Positions 32,990 to 41,610 of a stretch of 64,000 nt of DNA are shown here, one piece after another. Within the stretch, counting starts at the first letter, position 1. The number at the start of each line of letters is the position of its first letter. This DNA comes from Janthinobacterium sp. 344 (GTDB lineage Bacteria > Pseudomonadota > Gammaproteobacteria > Burkholderiales > Burkholderiaceae_D): NCBI RefSeq assembly GCF_900112025.1, contig NZ_FOKL01000008.1, forward strand, positions 226,766 through 290,765, given 5' to 3'. The translations under genes and the position numbers were made by a program. The notes beneath the pieces are model-generated. The model worked only from the letters and a program-made list of their open reading frames with translations, ran no database searches and was not told where the DNA came from.

Positions 32990-34693
32990 ATGGCAGAACA
33001 GGCAAAACTTCCCCTCGGCAAGCTGCTGATCCAGAAGGGCGTGATCAGCGAAGACCAGCTGCGCATCGCGCTGATCGAGCAAAAGCGCAGCAGCGAGCCA
33101 CTGGGCAAGCTCTTGATCACCCTGGGCTTCGTCACGGAAGCCACGGTGCGCGAGGCGCTCAGCGAAAACCTGAAACAGGTGAGCGCCGATCTGTCGAGCC
33201 TGGTCGTCGACGCCATCGCATTGAAACTCATCCCGAAGGATGTGGCCAAGCGCTACCGCGTCTTTCCCATCGTCTACGAACGGCAGGCCGACAACCTGAT
33301 CCTGGCCATGGCCGACACGAGCAACATCGTCGCGCTGGACCAGATCAGCGCCATGCTGGTCAAGGGCATCACGATTTCCACCGTGCTGGTCAACGAATCG
33401 GATATTTCACGCGCCATCGACCAGTATTACGGCTTCGAGCTGTCGATCGACGGCATCCTGCATGAAATCGAAACGGGCGAAGTCAGCTATCAAAGCATGG
33501 CCTCGCCCTCGGACGAATACAGCCAGCCCATGGTGCGCCTGATCGATGCGCTGCTGGCCGACGCCGTGCAGCATGGCGCCTCCGACATCCATTTCGAGCC
33601 GGAGCAGTCGTTCCTGCGCATCCGCTACCGCATCGACGGCATCCTGCGGCAGATCCGCAGCCTGCACAAATCGTACTGGCCGGCCATGGCCGTGCGCCTG
33701 AAGGTGATGTCGGGCATGAATATCGCCGAGGCGCGCGCACCGCAGGATGGCCGCATCAGCATCAAATTTTCCGGCAGGCAAATCGACTTCCGCGCCTCGG
33801 CGCAACCGACCACGCATGGCGAAAACGTCGTGCTGCGCGTGCTGGACCGGCAAAAAGGCATCGTCCCGCTCGATGCGCTGGGCCTGGCCGAGGCGGAACT
33901 GAACCTGCTGAAACTGATGATCGCGCGGCCCGACGGCGTGATCCTCGTGACGGGCCCGACGGGCAGCGGCAAGACCACCACCCTGTATTCGATACTCAAC
34001 CATATCAATACGGAAAGCGTCAACATCATGACCTTGGAAGATCCGGTCGAGTATCCGATGAACATGATACGCCAGACTTCCGTCAACGAGTCCGTCAAGC
34101 TGGGCTTTGCCGACGGCATCCGCTCGATGATGCGGCAGGATCCGGACATCATCCTGGTGGGCGAGATCCGCGACCGCGAAACGGCGGAAATGGCCTTTGC
34201 CGCCGCCATGACGGGCCACCAGGTGTATTCCACCCTGCATACGAGCTCGGCCATCGGCTCCGTCTCGCGCCTGCTCGACATCGGCATCCTGCCCGACATC
34301 ATGGCCGGCAACATCATCGGCATCGTGGCGCAGCGCCTGGTGCGCCGCCTGTGCCCGCACTGCAAGGAAAGCGTGATCGCCGACGAGGTCGAGCGGCGCC
34401 TGCTGGGATTGGTTTCCGACGATGCCGAAGTCAGCATCTGCCGCGCCGTCGGCTGCGAGCGCTGCGCGCACCAGGGCTACAAGGGCCGCCTGGCCATCAT
34501 GGAAATCCTCAAGATGACGGCCGAACTCGACGAGTTGACGGCGCGCCGCGCGAGCAGCCGCGAATTGAAGAACGCGGCCCGCGCGGCCGGCTTCAAGGCG
34601 CTGGTCGACGACGGCATGCGCCGCGTGCGCGAAGGCGTCACCACGCTGGAAGAAGTGGCCCGCGTGGTCGACCTGACGGACAGGCTGGTCTGA
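32990..34693 (+). CDS. GspE/MshE-like assembly ATPase of the second machine
   Basis: This 567-residue motor ATPase has exactly the length of MshE. Two N-terminal MshEN-like motifs are present (LPLGKLLIQKGVISEDQLRI from residue 7, PLGKLLITLGFVTEATVREA from about 37). However, both carry Pro where the c-di-GMP-binding Arg or Lys stands in MshE. The core has SDIHFEPEQSFLRIRYRIDG, Walker A GPTGSGKTT near 324, DPDIILVGEIRDRET and HTSSAIGSVSRLLDIGI. A tetracysteine zinc site (CPHC and CERC) is near 455-495. It probably drives pseudopilus or pilus extension. No retraction ATPase accompanies it. Confidence 0.94.
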   Translation: MAEQAKLPLGKLLIQKGVISEDQLRIALIEQKRSSEPLGKLLITLGFVTEATVREALSENLKQVSADLSSLVVDAIALKLIPKDVAKRYRVFPIVYERQADNLILAMADTSNIVALDQISAMLVKGITISTVLVNESDISRAIDQYYGFELSIDGILHEIETGEVSYQSMASPSDEYSQPMVRLIDALLADAVQHGASDIHFEPEQSFLRIRYRIDGILRQIRSLHKSYWPAMAVRLKVMSGMNIAEARAPQDGRISIKFSGRQIDFRASAQPTTHGENVVLRVLDRQKGIVPLDALGLAEAELNLLKLMIARPDGVILVTGPTGSGKTTTLYSILNHINTESVNIMTLEDPVEYPMNMIRQTSVNESVKLGFADGIRSMMRQDPDIILVGEIRDRETAEMAFAAAMTGHQVYSTLHTSSAIGSVSRLLDIGILPDIMAGNIIGIVAQRLVRRLCPHCKESVIADEVERRLLGLVSDDAEVSICRAVGCERCAHQGYKGRLAIMEILKMTAELDELTARRASSRELKNAARAAGFKALVDDGMRRVREGVTTLEEVARVVDLTDRLV

Positions 34694-35898
34694 TGGCGCT
34701 GTATGTCTACCGCGCCATGGATGCGGCCGGGGCGATGATTCCCGGCAGCATGGAGGCGGCCAATGTGCCGGACCTGGAGGCGCGCCTGCACCACATGCAG
34801 CTCGACCTGATCGACTGCAAGATCACGGGACAGTATCTGGTGTTGCTGGGCAAGCGCGTGATCCACCGCCGCGACCTGATCAATTTCTGCTTCCACATGG
34901 AGCAATTGACGGGGGCCGGCGTGCCCATCCTGGAAGGCTTGAACGACTTGCGCGAAAGCACGGATCATCCGCGCCTGCGCGAAGTCGTCACGGATCTGAT
35001 TGAAAGCATCGAGGGCGGCCTGCCGCTGTCGGGCGCGCTGGCCCAGCATGGCGACATCTTCGACGCCACCTTCACCAGCCTGATCCTGGCGGGCGAACAG
35101 AGCGGCAAGATCGCCGAAGTCTTCAAGAACCTGTCGGAAAGCCTGAAATGGCAGGACGAGCTGGCGTCGCAGACGCGCAAGATCGTCATGTACCCGATCA
35201 TCGTGGCCCTCGTCGTGGCGGCCGTGACGTTTTTCCTGATGATTTACCTTGTGCCCCAGCTGACGGCCTTCATCCGCAACATGGGCGGCGAGTTGCCGCT
35301 GCATACGCGCGCGCTGATCTTTGTATCGAATGTGTTCATCGATTACTGGTATGTGCTGCTGGCCCTGCCCGTGCTGGCCTTCTTCGGCGGGCGCGCGGCG
35401 ATCCGCCGCAGCGCGCCGGTGCGCTATGCCTGGGATGGCCTGAAGCTGCGGCTGTGGCTGATCGGTCCCGTGCTGCACAAGATCATCCTGTCGCGCTTTG
35501 CCACGTTTTTTGCCCTGATGTATGCATCCGGCATCAGCATCCTCGAATGCATCCGCCTGTCCGAAGGCATCGCCGGCAACCAGGTGGTGGCCGCCGGCCT
35601 GCGCCGCGCCGCGCAGCTGATCAGCGAAGGCCACGGCGTCACCGCCGCCTTCCAGCACACGGGCATCTTTCCGCCGCTGGTGATCCGCATGCTGAAAGTG
35701 GGCGAAGCCACGGGATCGCTGGATACGGCCTTGCGCAATGTGAGCTATTTCTACAACCGCGAAGTGAAGGAATTGATTGAAAAAGTGCAGGCGATGATAG
35801 AGCCGGCCATGACCGTGATCCTGGGCCTGCTGCTGGGCTGGATCATGCTGTCCGTGCTGGGGCCGATCTACGACACCATCAGTACGATGAAAACTTGA
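34693..35898 (+). CDS. GspF/PilC-like inner-membrane platform protein
   Basis: The 401-residue platform protein begins MALYVYRAMDAAGAMIPGSM. It has two GspF domains (INFCFHMEQLTGAGVPILEG near 60-80 and RFATFFALMYASGISILECI near 268-288). Three transmembrane regions lie near 170-195, 215-235 and at the C-terminus (MTVILGLLLGWIMLSVLGPI). The glycine-glutamate signature LILAGEQSGKIAEVF is present. The start overlaps the ATPase stop by one base (TGATG). It is a paralogue of mshG at 24091. Confidence 0.94.
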   Translation: MALYVYRAMDAAGAMIPGSMEAANVPDLEARLHHMQLDLIDCKITGQYLVLLGKRVIHRRDLINFCFHMEQLTGAGVPILEGLNDLRESTDHPRLREVVTDLIESIEGGLPLSGALAQHGDIFDATFTSLILAGEQSGKIAEVFKNLSESLKWQDELASQTRKIVMYPIIVALVVAAVTFFLMIYLVPQLTAFIRNMGGELPLHTRALIFVSNVFIDYWYVLLALPVLAFFGGRAAIRRSAPVRYAWDGLKLRLWLIGPVLHKIILSRFATFFALMYASGISILECIRLSEGIAGNQVVAAGLRRAAQLISEGHGVTAAFQHTGIFPPLVIRMLKVGEATGSLDTALRNVSYFYNREVKELIEKVQAMIEPAMTVILGLLLGWIMLSVLGPIYDTISTMKT

Positions 35899-35919
35899 GA
35901 CCCGAGACCTGAGGCCGCC

Positions 35920-37485
35920 GTGTTCCGCAAACAACTGCTCTACATCACCAGCGATGCCCTGTGCGCCTACGACTGGCACCATGGCGCGCTGGGCCCCGGC
36001 CAGGTGTTTCCCGCCAGCGCGGCCGGGCTGGACGACTTCGCCGCCTGGCTGGAAGACCCGCAGGCGCAGCGGCTGGACGTGCCCGCCTACCTGCTGACGG
36101 ACTTGATCGAGGAAGATTTCCAGCACCAGCTCGTGCCGCACGTGCGCGGCAAGGCGGGCCGCGCGCTGCTGGAGCGGCGCAAGCAGCAGCTGCACCGCGA
36201 TACCCCCTACCGCGGCAGCACCCTGCTGGGCCGCGAAAGCACGGGCCGCCACGACGACCAGGTGCTGTTCTTCGCGCTGACCAATCCCTCGCTGCTGCAG
36301 CCGTGGACGGAGGCGCTGGAACACTTGCGCATTCCCGTCGCCGGCATCTATTCGACCAGCCTGCTCAGCATCGCCCTGGTACGCAAGCTGGCCCTCGCGC
36401 ACGAACACCTGCTGCTGGTGACGCAGCAATCAGGCGGCTTGCGGCAAAGCTACTATGAAAAGGGCCAGCTGCGCTTCTCGCGCCAGACGGCCACCATCGC
36501 GCTCGACGGCGTGGCCGTGAATATCGCACTGGAAACGGAGAAGACCCGGCAATTTCTCACCAGCACGCGCATGCTGGCGCGCGGCGAAGTGCTCAATACC
36601 GTCATCCTGGCGCCGGCCGCGCAGATCGCCAAGCTCGAACTGCTGTGCGATAACGACCTGGAAGTGGCCTACCACTTCATCGACCTGCAAGTCGCCAGCG
36701 AGCGCGTGGGCTTGCGGCAGACGCCGGCGCTGGCCGATGAGTTGCTGCTGACCTTGCTTGGCAAGCAGCCGCCGCCCAGCCATTACCCGCCGGGCGCGCT
36801 GGCGCGCTATTACCACTTCCAGCGCGCGCGCAAGGCGCTGTATGGCGCCAGCGCGCTGATCGGCGCCTCGGCGGCCCTGTGGTGCGTGATCAACGTCCTG
36901 GGCGGCATCAACGATGACGCGGCCGGCGCGCGGCTGCGGCAGGAAACGGCCTCCTACGAGGAACGCTACCGCAACATCATGTCCGGCATGCCGCCGGCGC
37001 CCGCCAAGACGCAGAACATGAAAGTGGCCGTCACCCTGGGACGCATGATCGCCAGCCAGGCGCCGGAGCCGGGCCGGCTGCTGGGCATGCTGAGCGCGGC
37101 GCTGGACCAGGCGCCGCAAGTCCAGCTGGGCCAGCTGCACTGGAACGCGGGACCGCCGTCGGCGCGCACGCCGGGCAGCGGGCAGGCGCCGCCGCAGGCC
37201 GGCAACAGTCCCCCGCCGGGCAGCAGCCTGGCCGGCATTCCCGTGCCGCCGCCGCAGGCGCTGCGCCTGGAAGCGGACGTGGCCATGCCAAACAATGACT
37301 ACCGCGCCGCGCTGGGCGCCATCACGGCCTTTGCGCAAACGCTGGCGCGCCAGCCGGGCATGCAGGTAGCCATCGAGGAAACGCCGCTGGACTTGCGTTC
37401 CAGCGTGGCCCTGTCCGGCAAGAGCGCCACGCCGGCGCCGGACAGCCAGGCCCGCTTTACCCTCCTGCTGGTGTGGCAGCCATGA
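35920..37485 (+). CDS. PilM-PilN-like fusion (GspL-type alignment protein)
   Basis: The 521-residue protein starts at a GTG with GAGG about 5 bases upstream. The cytoplasmic part, about 1-300, contains FFALTNPSLLQPWTEALEHL and RIPVAGIYSTSLLSIALVRK, reminiscent of the actin-like fold of PilM/MshI/GspL. One transmembrane helix lies near 307-327 (GASALIGASAALWCVINVLG), followed by a coiled coil, a Pro/Gly-rich linker and a small C-terminal periplasmic domain (ALGAITAFAQTLARQPGMQV) of PilN type. It would thus combine in one chain what MshI and MshI2 do separately. Assignment is by architecture and position. Confidence 0.78.
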   Translation: MFRKQLLYITSDALCAYDWHHGALGPGQVFPASAAGLDDFAAWLEDPQAQRLDVPAYLLTDLIEEDFQHQLVPHVRGKAGRALLERRKQQLHRDTPYRGSTLLGRESTGRHDDQVLFFALTNPSLLQPWTEALEHLRIPVAGIYSTSLLSIALVRKLALAHEHLLLVTQQSGGLRQSYYEKGQLRFSRQTATIALDGVAVNIALETEKTRQFLTSTRMLARGEVLNTVILAPAAQIAKLELLCDNDLEVAYHFIDLQVASERVGLRQTPALADELLLTLLGKQPPPSHYPPGALARYYHFQRARKALYGASALIGASAALWCVINVLGGINDDAAGARLRQETASYEERYRNIMSGMPPAPAKTQNMKVAVTLGRMIASQAPEPGRLLGMLSAALDQAPQVQLGQLHWNAGPPSARTPGSGQAPPQAGNSPPPGSSLAGIPVPPPQALRLEADVAMPNNDYRAALGAITAFAQTLARQPGMQVAIEETPLDLRSSVALSGKSATPAPDSQARFTLLLVWQP

Positions 37486-38165
37486 GCGGCCCCGTCAAGC
37501 AAACGCCGCTGCCAGGCATGAAAAAGGCCGCCGCGCCCGCCCCTGCCCTGCCCGCCTGGCTGGGCGAACTGCCGCTGATCCGCCGCGCCCTGCTGTGCTT
37601 TGCGCTGACCCTGCTGGCCAGCCTTATACTGCTGAGCCTGAGCGCCGCGTACCGCGAACGCGCGGCGCAGCAGTTCGAATTCGCCCGCCATGCGCGCGCG
37701 GCGGCGGCCAGCCTGTTCAACCACGCGGAAGCGGAAAAAGGCGAAATACGCCTGTACGAACCGCAATTTCTCGCCTTGCGCCAGCGCGGCCTGATCGGCG
37801 AGGAAAACCGCCTGGCCTGGATCGACGCCATCCGGCTGAGCCAGGAACAGCGCAAGCTGCTGCCCATCGGCTATGAAATCAGCGCTCAGCAAACGCTGCA
37901 AGTGCCCACGCCGATGGCCATGGGCCAATACCAGCTGCGCGGCAGCCGCATGCAGCTGCATCTGGACTTGCTGCACGAACTCGATTTGCTGAACTTGCTC
38001 GATGACTTGCGCCAGGCGGGCTATTTCGCCGTGCAGGAATGCACGCTCAAGCGCAATGGCGCAGGTGGCCCGCCGGCAGGCGCCACGTCTGCCCTCAGCG
38101 CCGACTGCAGCCTGCTGTGGCTGACCCTGGGCAGCGTCGCCGTGCCCGTGCAGGGCTTGCCATGA
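37482..38165 (+). CDS. PilO/GspM-like inner-membrane protein
   Basis: This 227-residue single-pass protein has a proline-rich cytoplasmic start (PVKQTPLPGMKKAAAPAPA), a transmembrane helix near residues 40-60 (LLCFALTLLASLILLSLSAA), a coiled coil rich in Ala and Glu, and a periplasmic domain (RGSRMQLHLDLLHELDLLNL, LDDLRQAGYFAVQECTLKRN) matching the ferredoxin-like PilO/MshJ fold. ATG 37482 overlaps the previous stop as ATGA. It is expected to form the alignment complex with the preceding PilM-N-like protein. Confidence 0.8.
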   Translation: MSGPVKQTPLPGMKKAAAPAPALPAWLGELPLIRRALLCFALTLLASLILLSLSAAYRERAAQQFEFARHARAAAASLFNHAEAEKGEIRLYEPQFLALRQRGLIGEENRLAWIDAIRLSQEQRKLLPIGYEISAQQTLQVPTPMAMGQYQLRGSRMQLHLDLLHELDLLNLLDDLRQAGYFAVQECTLKRNGAGGPPAGATSALSADCSLLWLTLGSVAVPVQGLP

Positions 38166-38575
38166 AGCGCGCCGTGCTCCTGTGCGCACTGTTCGGGGCG
38201 GCTTTCTGCGCGCGCGCCCAGGGGCCGCAGCTGGGGCGCCTGTTCATGACGCCGGAACAGCGCACCCAGCTGGATGCGCAGCGCTACGGTCCGCCGCCGG
38301 GCACGCCGGCCCCGGCCGTAGCGCCGCCGCCCCCGCCACCGCCACCGCCCCCGCCGCCCATGGAATTGAACGGCATGGTCGAGCGCAGCAGCGGACGCTC
38401 GACCGTCTGGCTGAACCAGACGCCGCAGCAGGAACCGCACAACCAGCTCGACCAGGCCAGGGGCGGCACCCTGACCTTGCGCCTGTCGAGCGGCCAGGTG
38501 GTGCGGCTGAAACCGGGCCAGCGCTACGACCCGGCCAGCGGCAGCGTCAGCGAAGCGCCGGAGGGACAGCCATGA
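38162..38575 (+). CDS. Small exported protein with a 12-proline tract (MshK/PilP position)
   Basis: The 137-residue protein has a signal peptide (MKRAVLLCALFGAAFCARA). Next come LFMTPEQRTQLDAQRYG and an uninterrupted run of 12 prolines near residues 56-67. A small beta-rich domain follows (MELNGMVERSSGRSTVWLNQ; LTLRLSSGQVVRLKPGQRYD). This domain and its place after the PilO-like gene match MshK/PilP/GspC linkers between platform and secretin. The proline run would stall ribosomes without EF-P. It overlaps both neighbours by 4 bases. Confidence 0.78.
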   Translation: MKRAVLLCALFGAAFCARAQGPQLGRLFMTPEQRTQLDAQRYGPPPGTPAPAVAPPPPPPPPPPPPMELNGMVERSSGRSTVWLNQTPQQEPHNQLDQARGGTLTLRLSSGQVVRLKPGQRYDPASGSVSEAPEGQP

Positions 38576-39288
38576 GGCAGATACCGTCGCAGCGCGGCGC
38601 CGCTTTGCTGCTGCTGGTGGCCGTGCTGGGCCTCGGTGCGGCCAGCCTGCTGATCGGTGCCTTTGGCCGCGATACGGGCGAGGCGGCGCGCCAGCAGCGC
38701 ACCCTGGCCACCCTGGCGCAGGCCCGCGACGCCTTGCTGGGCTTTGCCGTCACGCACGGCCGCCTGCCCCGTCCGGCCGCTTCCGCCCTCGATGGCCACG
38801 AGCGCGCCGCCGACTGCGCCAGCGACGCCGACTGCAGCGGCTTCCTGCCGTGGGTGACGCTGGGCGTGGCGGGCAGCGACGCCTGGGGCAAGCTGCTGCG
38901 CTACAGCGTCACGCCGCAAATGAGCCGCGCGCCCATCATCTCGTTTTCCGCCGTCGCCAACCGGGTCGTGCTGGCGCGCGACGGCAGCGGCGCCTTCGCC
39001 TATGTGGCGGGACAGGACCTGTGCGACGTCAGCGCCCAGTGCCTGCCCGCCGTGCTGTTCTCGCAAGGCAAGGAGCACTTCGGCACCACGGCCAGCGGCG
39101 TGGCGCAACGCAATACGGCACGCGGCAATATCGATGAGGCCAGCAACGACCACGCCAGCCGCAGTTTCATTTTCCGCCCCGCCAGCGCCAATGACGCGCT
39201 GCCGGGCGGCGCCTTCGACGACATGTTTACCTGGATTACCTTGCCTGCCCTGTATCAACGCATGCGCGCCGCGCGCAACCTGCCATGA
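38572..39288 (+). CDS. Pilin-like protein without the canonical Glu5 (first of a paralogous pair)
   Basis: The 238-residue protein starts MRQIPSQRGAALLLLVAVLG. It has a short basic leader and a hydrophobic helix as in PilX/GspK-type minor pilins, but no GFTLIE-like motif and no Glu5. The globular part parallels the next gene: ARDALLGFAVTHGRLPRP, GFLPWVTLGVAGSDAWGKLL and the end DDMFTWITLPALYQRMRAAR. The shared C-terminal sequence shows that the pair arose by tandem duplication. It may be a non-cleaved or tip-located partner of the following pilin. Confidence 0.85.
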   Translation: MRQIPSQRGAALLLLVAVLGLGAASLLIGAFGRDTGEAARQQRTLATLAQARDALLGFAVTHGRLPRPAASALDGHERAADCASDADCSGFLPWVTLGVAGSDAWGKLLRYSVTPQMSRAPIISFSAVANRVVLARDGSGAFAYVAGQDLCDVSAQCLPAVLFSQGKEHFGTTASGVAQRNTARGNIDEASNDHASRSFIFRPASANDALPGGAFDDMFTWITLPALYQRMRAARNLP

Positions 39289-40001
39289 GCGCCCGCCCGC
39301 CATCCCTGCGCCGGCAGCGCGGCTTTTCGCTGATCGAGATCGCCATCGTGCTGGTCATCGTCGGCCTGATGATCGGCGGCCTGGTCACGCCGCTGACGGT
39401 GCAGCTGGAGCAGCGCAAGGTGGCCGAGACGCAAAAGGCGCTGGACGAGGCGAAGGAAGCCTTGACGGGCTACGCGCTGCGCTATGGCTACCTGCCCTGC
39501 CCCGCCATTTCCGCCGTGAATGGCCTGGAAGACCGGCGCGGCGGCCGCTGCAACGGCGACAAGCGCGTGGGCTTCCTGCCCTGGGCCACCCTGGGCTTGC
39601 GCCAGGGCGATAGCTGGGACAAGCTGTTCCGCTACAGCGTGACCCCCGCCTTCAGCGACAGCGAACAGCTGTTCAACCTGGGAACGCCGCGCGACATCAG
39701 CATCGTCACGCGCAATGGCGGCCCGCTGCTGCAGGCGACGGCGCTGAACGACATCCCCGCCATGATCATGTCGCACGGCAAGAACGGTTTCGGCGCCACC
39801 AGCGTGCAGGGCCAGCGCCAGGCCGTGGCCGCGGGGAACAATGTCGACGAGCGCAGCAATGCTGCGAGCAGCAACATCTACATCAGCCGTCCCGCCAGCG
39901 GCGCGCAGCAGCCGGGCGGCGAGTTCGACGACATCGTCGTCTGGCTGTCGCCCAACATCCTGTTCAACCGCATGGTGGCCGCGCAAAGGCTGCCCCGCTG
40001 A
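39285..40001 (+). CDS. Pilin-like protein with canonical prepilin motif (second of the pair)
   Basis: The 238-residue protein has leader MSARPPSLRRQR and cleavage motif GFSLIEIAIVLVIVGLMIGG with Glu5. The body contains KALDEAKEALTGYALRYGYL, PCPAISAVNG, VGFLPWATLGLRQGDSWDKL and the ending DDIVVWLSPNILFNRMVAAQ, each of which aligns with the preceding protein. It overlaps that gene by 4 bases and the ABC permease start by one base (TGATG). It may be a major or minor pseudopilin. The fold of the C-terminal domain is not recognised. Confidence 0.88.
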   Translation: MSARPPSLRRQRGFSLIEIAIVLVIVGLMIGGLVTPLTVQLEQRKVAETQKALDEAKEALTGYALRYGYLPCPAISAVNGLEDRRGGRCNGDKRVGFLPWATLGLRQGDSWDKLFRYSVTPAFSDSEQLFNLGTPRDISIVTRNGGPLLQATALNDIPAMIMSHGKNGFGATSVQGQRQAVAAGNNVDERSNAASSNIYISRPASGAQQPGGEFDDIVVWLSPNILFNRMVAAQRLPR

Positions 40002-40780
40002 TGCTGATCTCCACCCTGGCTCCCGCGCGCACCATCGCCCGCTACACCGTGCTCGAAGCGCTGCGCAGCCGCCTGCTGTGGCTCTTCGTGCTGGCCGCCT
40101 GCGGCGCCGCCGGCCTGGCCGGCTTCCTGCAGCAACTGGCGCTGACGGAAAGCGGCGCCGTGCAGGCGGCCCTGCTGGCGGCCACCTTGCGCCTGGCCAG
40201 CGTCTTCCTGCTGGCCACCTTCATTGTCACCAGCATGGCGCGCGAAGCGGCCGACAAGGGCCTGGAACTGCTGCTGGCCCTGCCCATGCCGCGCGCCGCC
40301 TACCTGCTGGGCAAGCTGCTGGGGCATGCGGCGCTGGCGGCCGTTCCCGCCGCGCTCTTCGGCGCCTTGATGGCGCTGTTCGCCGCGCCCGCGCAGGCCG
40401 CGCTGTGGGCCCTGTCCCTGCTGGCAGAATTGTGGATCGTCGCGGCCTTCAGCCTGCTGTGCGCGGCCAGCCTGCAGCAGACGCTGCCCGCGCTGGCCGC
40501 CGTCAGCGGCTTCTATGTGCTGGCGCGCCTGCTGGGCAGCCTGCAATTGCTGGCGCATAGTCCCCAGGCGGGCCGCTCCTGGGCGCAGCAGGCCATGGCG
40601 GGCGGCATCGACGTCCTGGCCCTGCTGCTGCCCCGCCTCGACGATTTTACGCGCACGGAATGGCTGCTGTACGGCACCGGCGACTTGGCCGCCCTGGCTG
40701 GCATGGCGGCGCAAACGGCCATCTATGTCGGCTTGCTGGCTGCCTGCGCGCTGTGCGATTTTTACCGCAGGAATATCTGA
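40001..40780 (+). CDS. ABC-2 type transporter permease of the second pilus-like operon
   Basis: The 259-residue permease has six predicted transmembrane helices. It starts MLISTLAPARTIARYTVLEA. The first helix near 26-45 contains LLWLFVLAACGAAGLAGFLQ, and the conserved MAREAADKGLELLLALPMPR near 79-98 is the coupling segment typical of ABC-2 permeases. It probably pairs with the ATPase encoded at 27238, the only other ABC component in the operon. One-base overlaps bind it to the pilin gene before it and the TPR-like gene after it. The substrate is unknown. Confidence 0.88.
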   Translation: MLISTLAPARTIARYTVLEALRSRLLWLFVLAACGAAGLAGFLQQLALTESGAVQAALLAATLRLASVFLLATFIVTSMAREAADKGLELLLALPMPRAAYLLGKLLGHAALAAVPAALFGALMALFAAPAQAALWALSLLAELWIVAAFSLLCAASLQQTLPALAAVSGFYVLARLLGSLQLLAHSPQAGRSWAQQAMAGGIDVLALLLPRLDDFTRTEWLLYGTGDLAALAGMAAQTAIYVGLLAACALCDFYRRNI

Positions 40781-41493
40781 TGGCCGCCTCCCTGCGCCCC
40801 TGGTCCAGCGTGCCGCGCCCCGTGTGCTGGCTGCTGGCGGCCTGCCTGCTGCTGCAGCTGGGCTGGCGCGTGGCGCAACAGCAAGCGCCGGCGCAAGCGC
40901 GCCCGCTGCCCGCCGCGCCGCCAGCAGGCGTGGCGCGCCTGGCCAGCCTGGGCGAGCCGCTGGCCATGTCGAAGGCCATGCTGCTGTACCTGCAGGCGTT
41001 CGAGGACCAGCCCGGCGTCAGCCTGCCATGGCGCGCGCTCGACTATGAACGCCTGGCCGGCTGGCTGGAAACGGCGCAAACGCTCGATCCGCGCAGCCAG
41101 TACGCGCTGGTGGCCGCCAGCGAAGTGTATGCCGGCGTGGCCGATCCGCGGCGCGCGCGGCGCATGCTGGCGTTTGTCGCCGGCAGCTTCGCGGCCGACC
41201 CGCAACGGCGCTGGCCCGCCATGGCGCAAGCCGTGCTGGTGGCGAAGCACCAGTTGCACGACCTGCCACTGGCGCTCGGCTACGCGCGCGAACTGCGCCA
41301 GCTGGCGACGGGGCCGCAAGTGCCGCCCTGGGTGCGCGAAATGGAGGCGTTCATCCTGGAAGACATGGACCAGCTCGACAGCGCGCGCCTGGTGATCGGC
41401 GGCCTGATCGCCAGCGGCCAGATCAGCGACCCGCACGAGCTGGCATTCCTGGCGCGCCGCCTCGACGAACTTTCCGCAAAGAAAGCAAAGTGA
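40780..41493 (+). CDS. Membrane-anchored helical-repeat (TPR-like) protein next to the ABC permease
   Basis: The 237-residue protein has an N-terminal signal anchor (PVCWLLAACLLLQLGWRVAQ, near 13-32), an Ala/Pro linker and then paired helices. These include YERLAGWLETAQTLDPRSQY, ALVAASEVYAGVADPRRARR, QAVLVAKHQLHDLPLALGYA and MDQLDSARLVIGGLIASGQI, and look like divergent TPR or SEL1-type repeats. It overlaps the permease by one base, so it is probably a periplasmic partner of the ABC transporter, perhaps playing the role PilG has beside PilH-PilI in Myxococcus. That comparison is by position only. Confidence 0.7.
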   Translation: MAASLRPWSSVPRPVCWLLAACLLLQLGWRVAQQQAPAQARPLPAAPPAGVARLASLGEPLAMSKAMLLYLQAFEDQPGVSLPWRALDYERLAGWLETAQTLDPRSQYALVAASEVYAGVADPRRARRMLAFVAGSFAADPQRRWPAMAQAVLVAKHQLHDLPLALGYARELRQLATGPQVPPWVREMEAFILEDMDQLDSARLVIGGLIASGQISDPHELAFLARRLDELSAKKAK

Positions 41494-41610
41494 GCACCCT
41501 GACATGGCCGGCGCCGGCGGTGCGCAAACGCCATTCCCGCGCATGCCCATTTGCAGTAAACTGCCCGATAACCAGGCCCCCGCAGCCCACGCTTTTCACA
41601 AGGAATTCCC

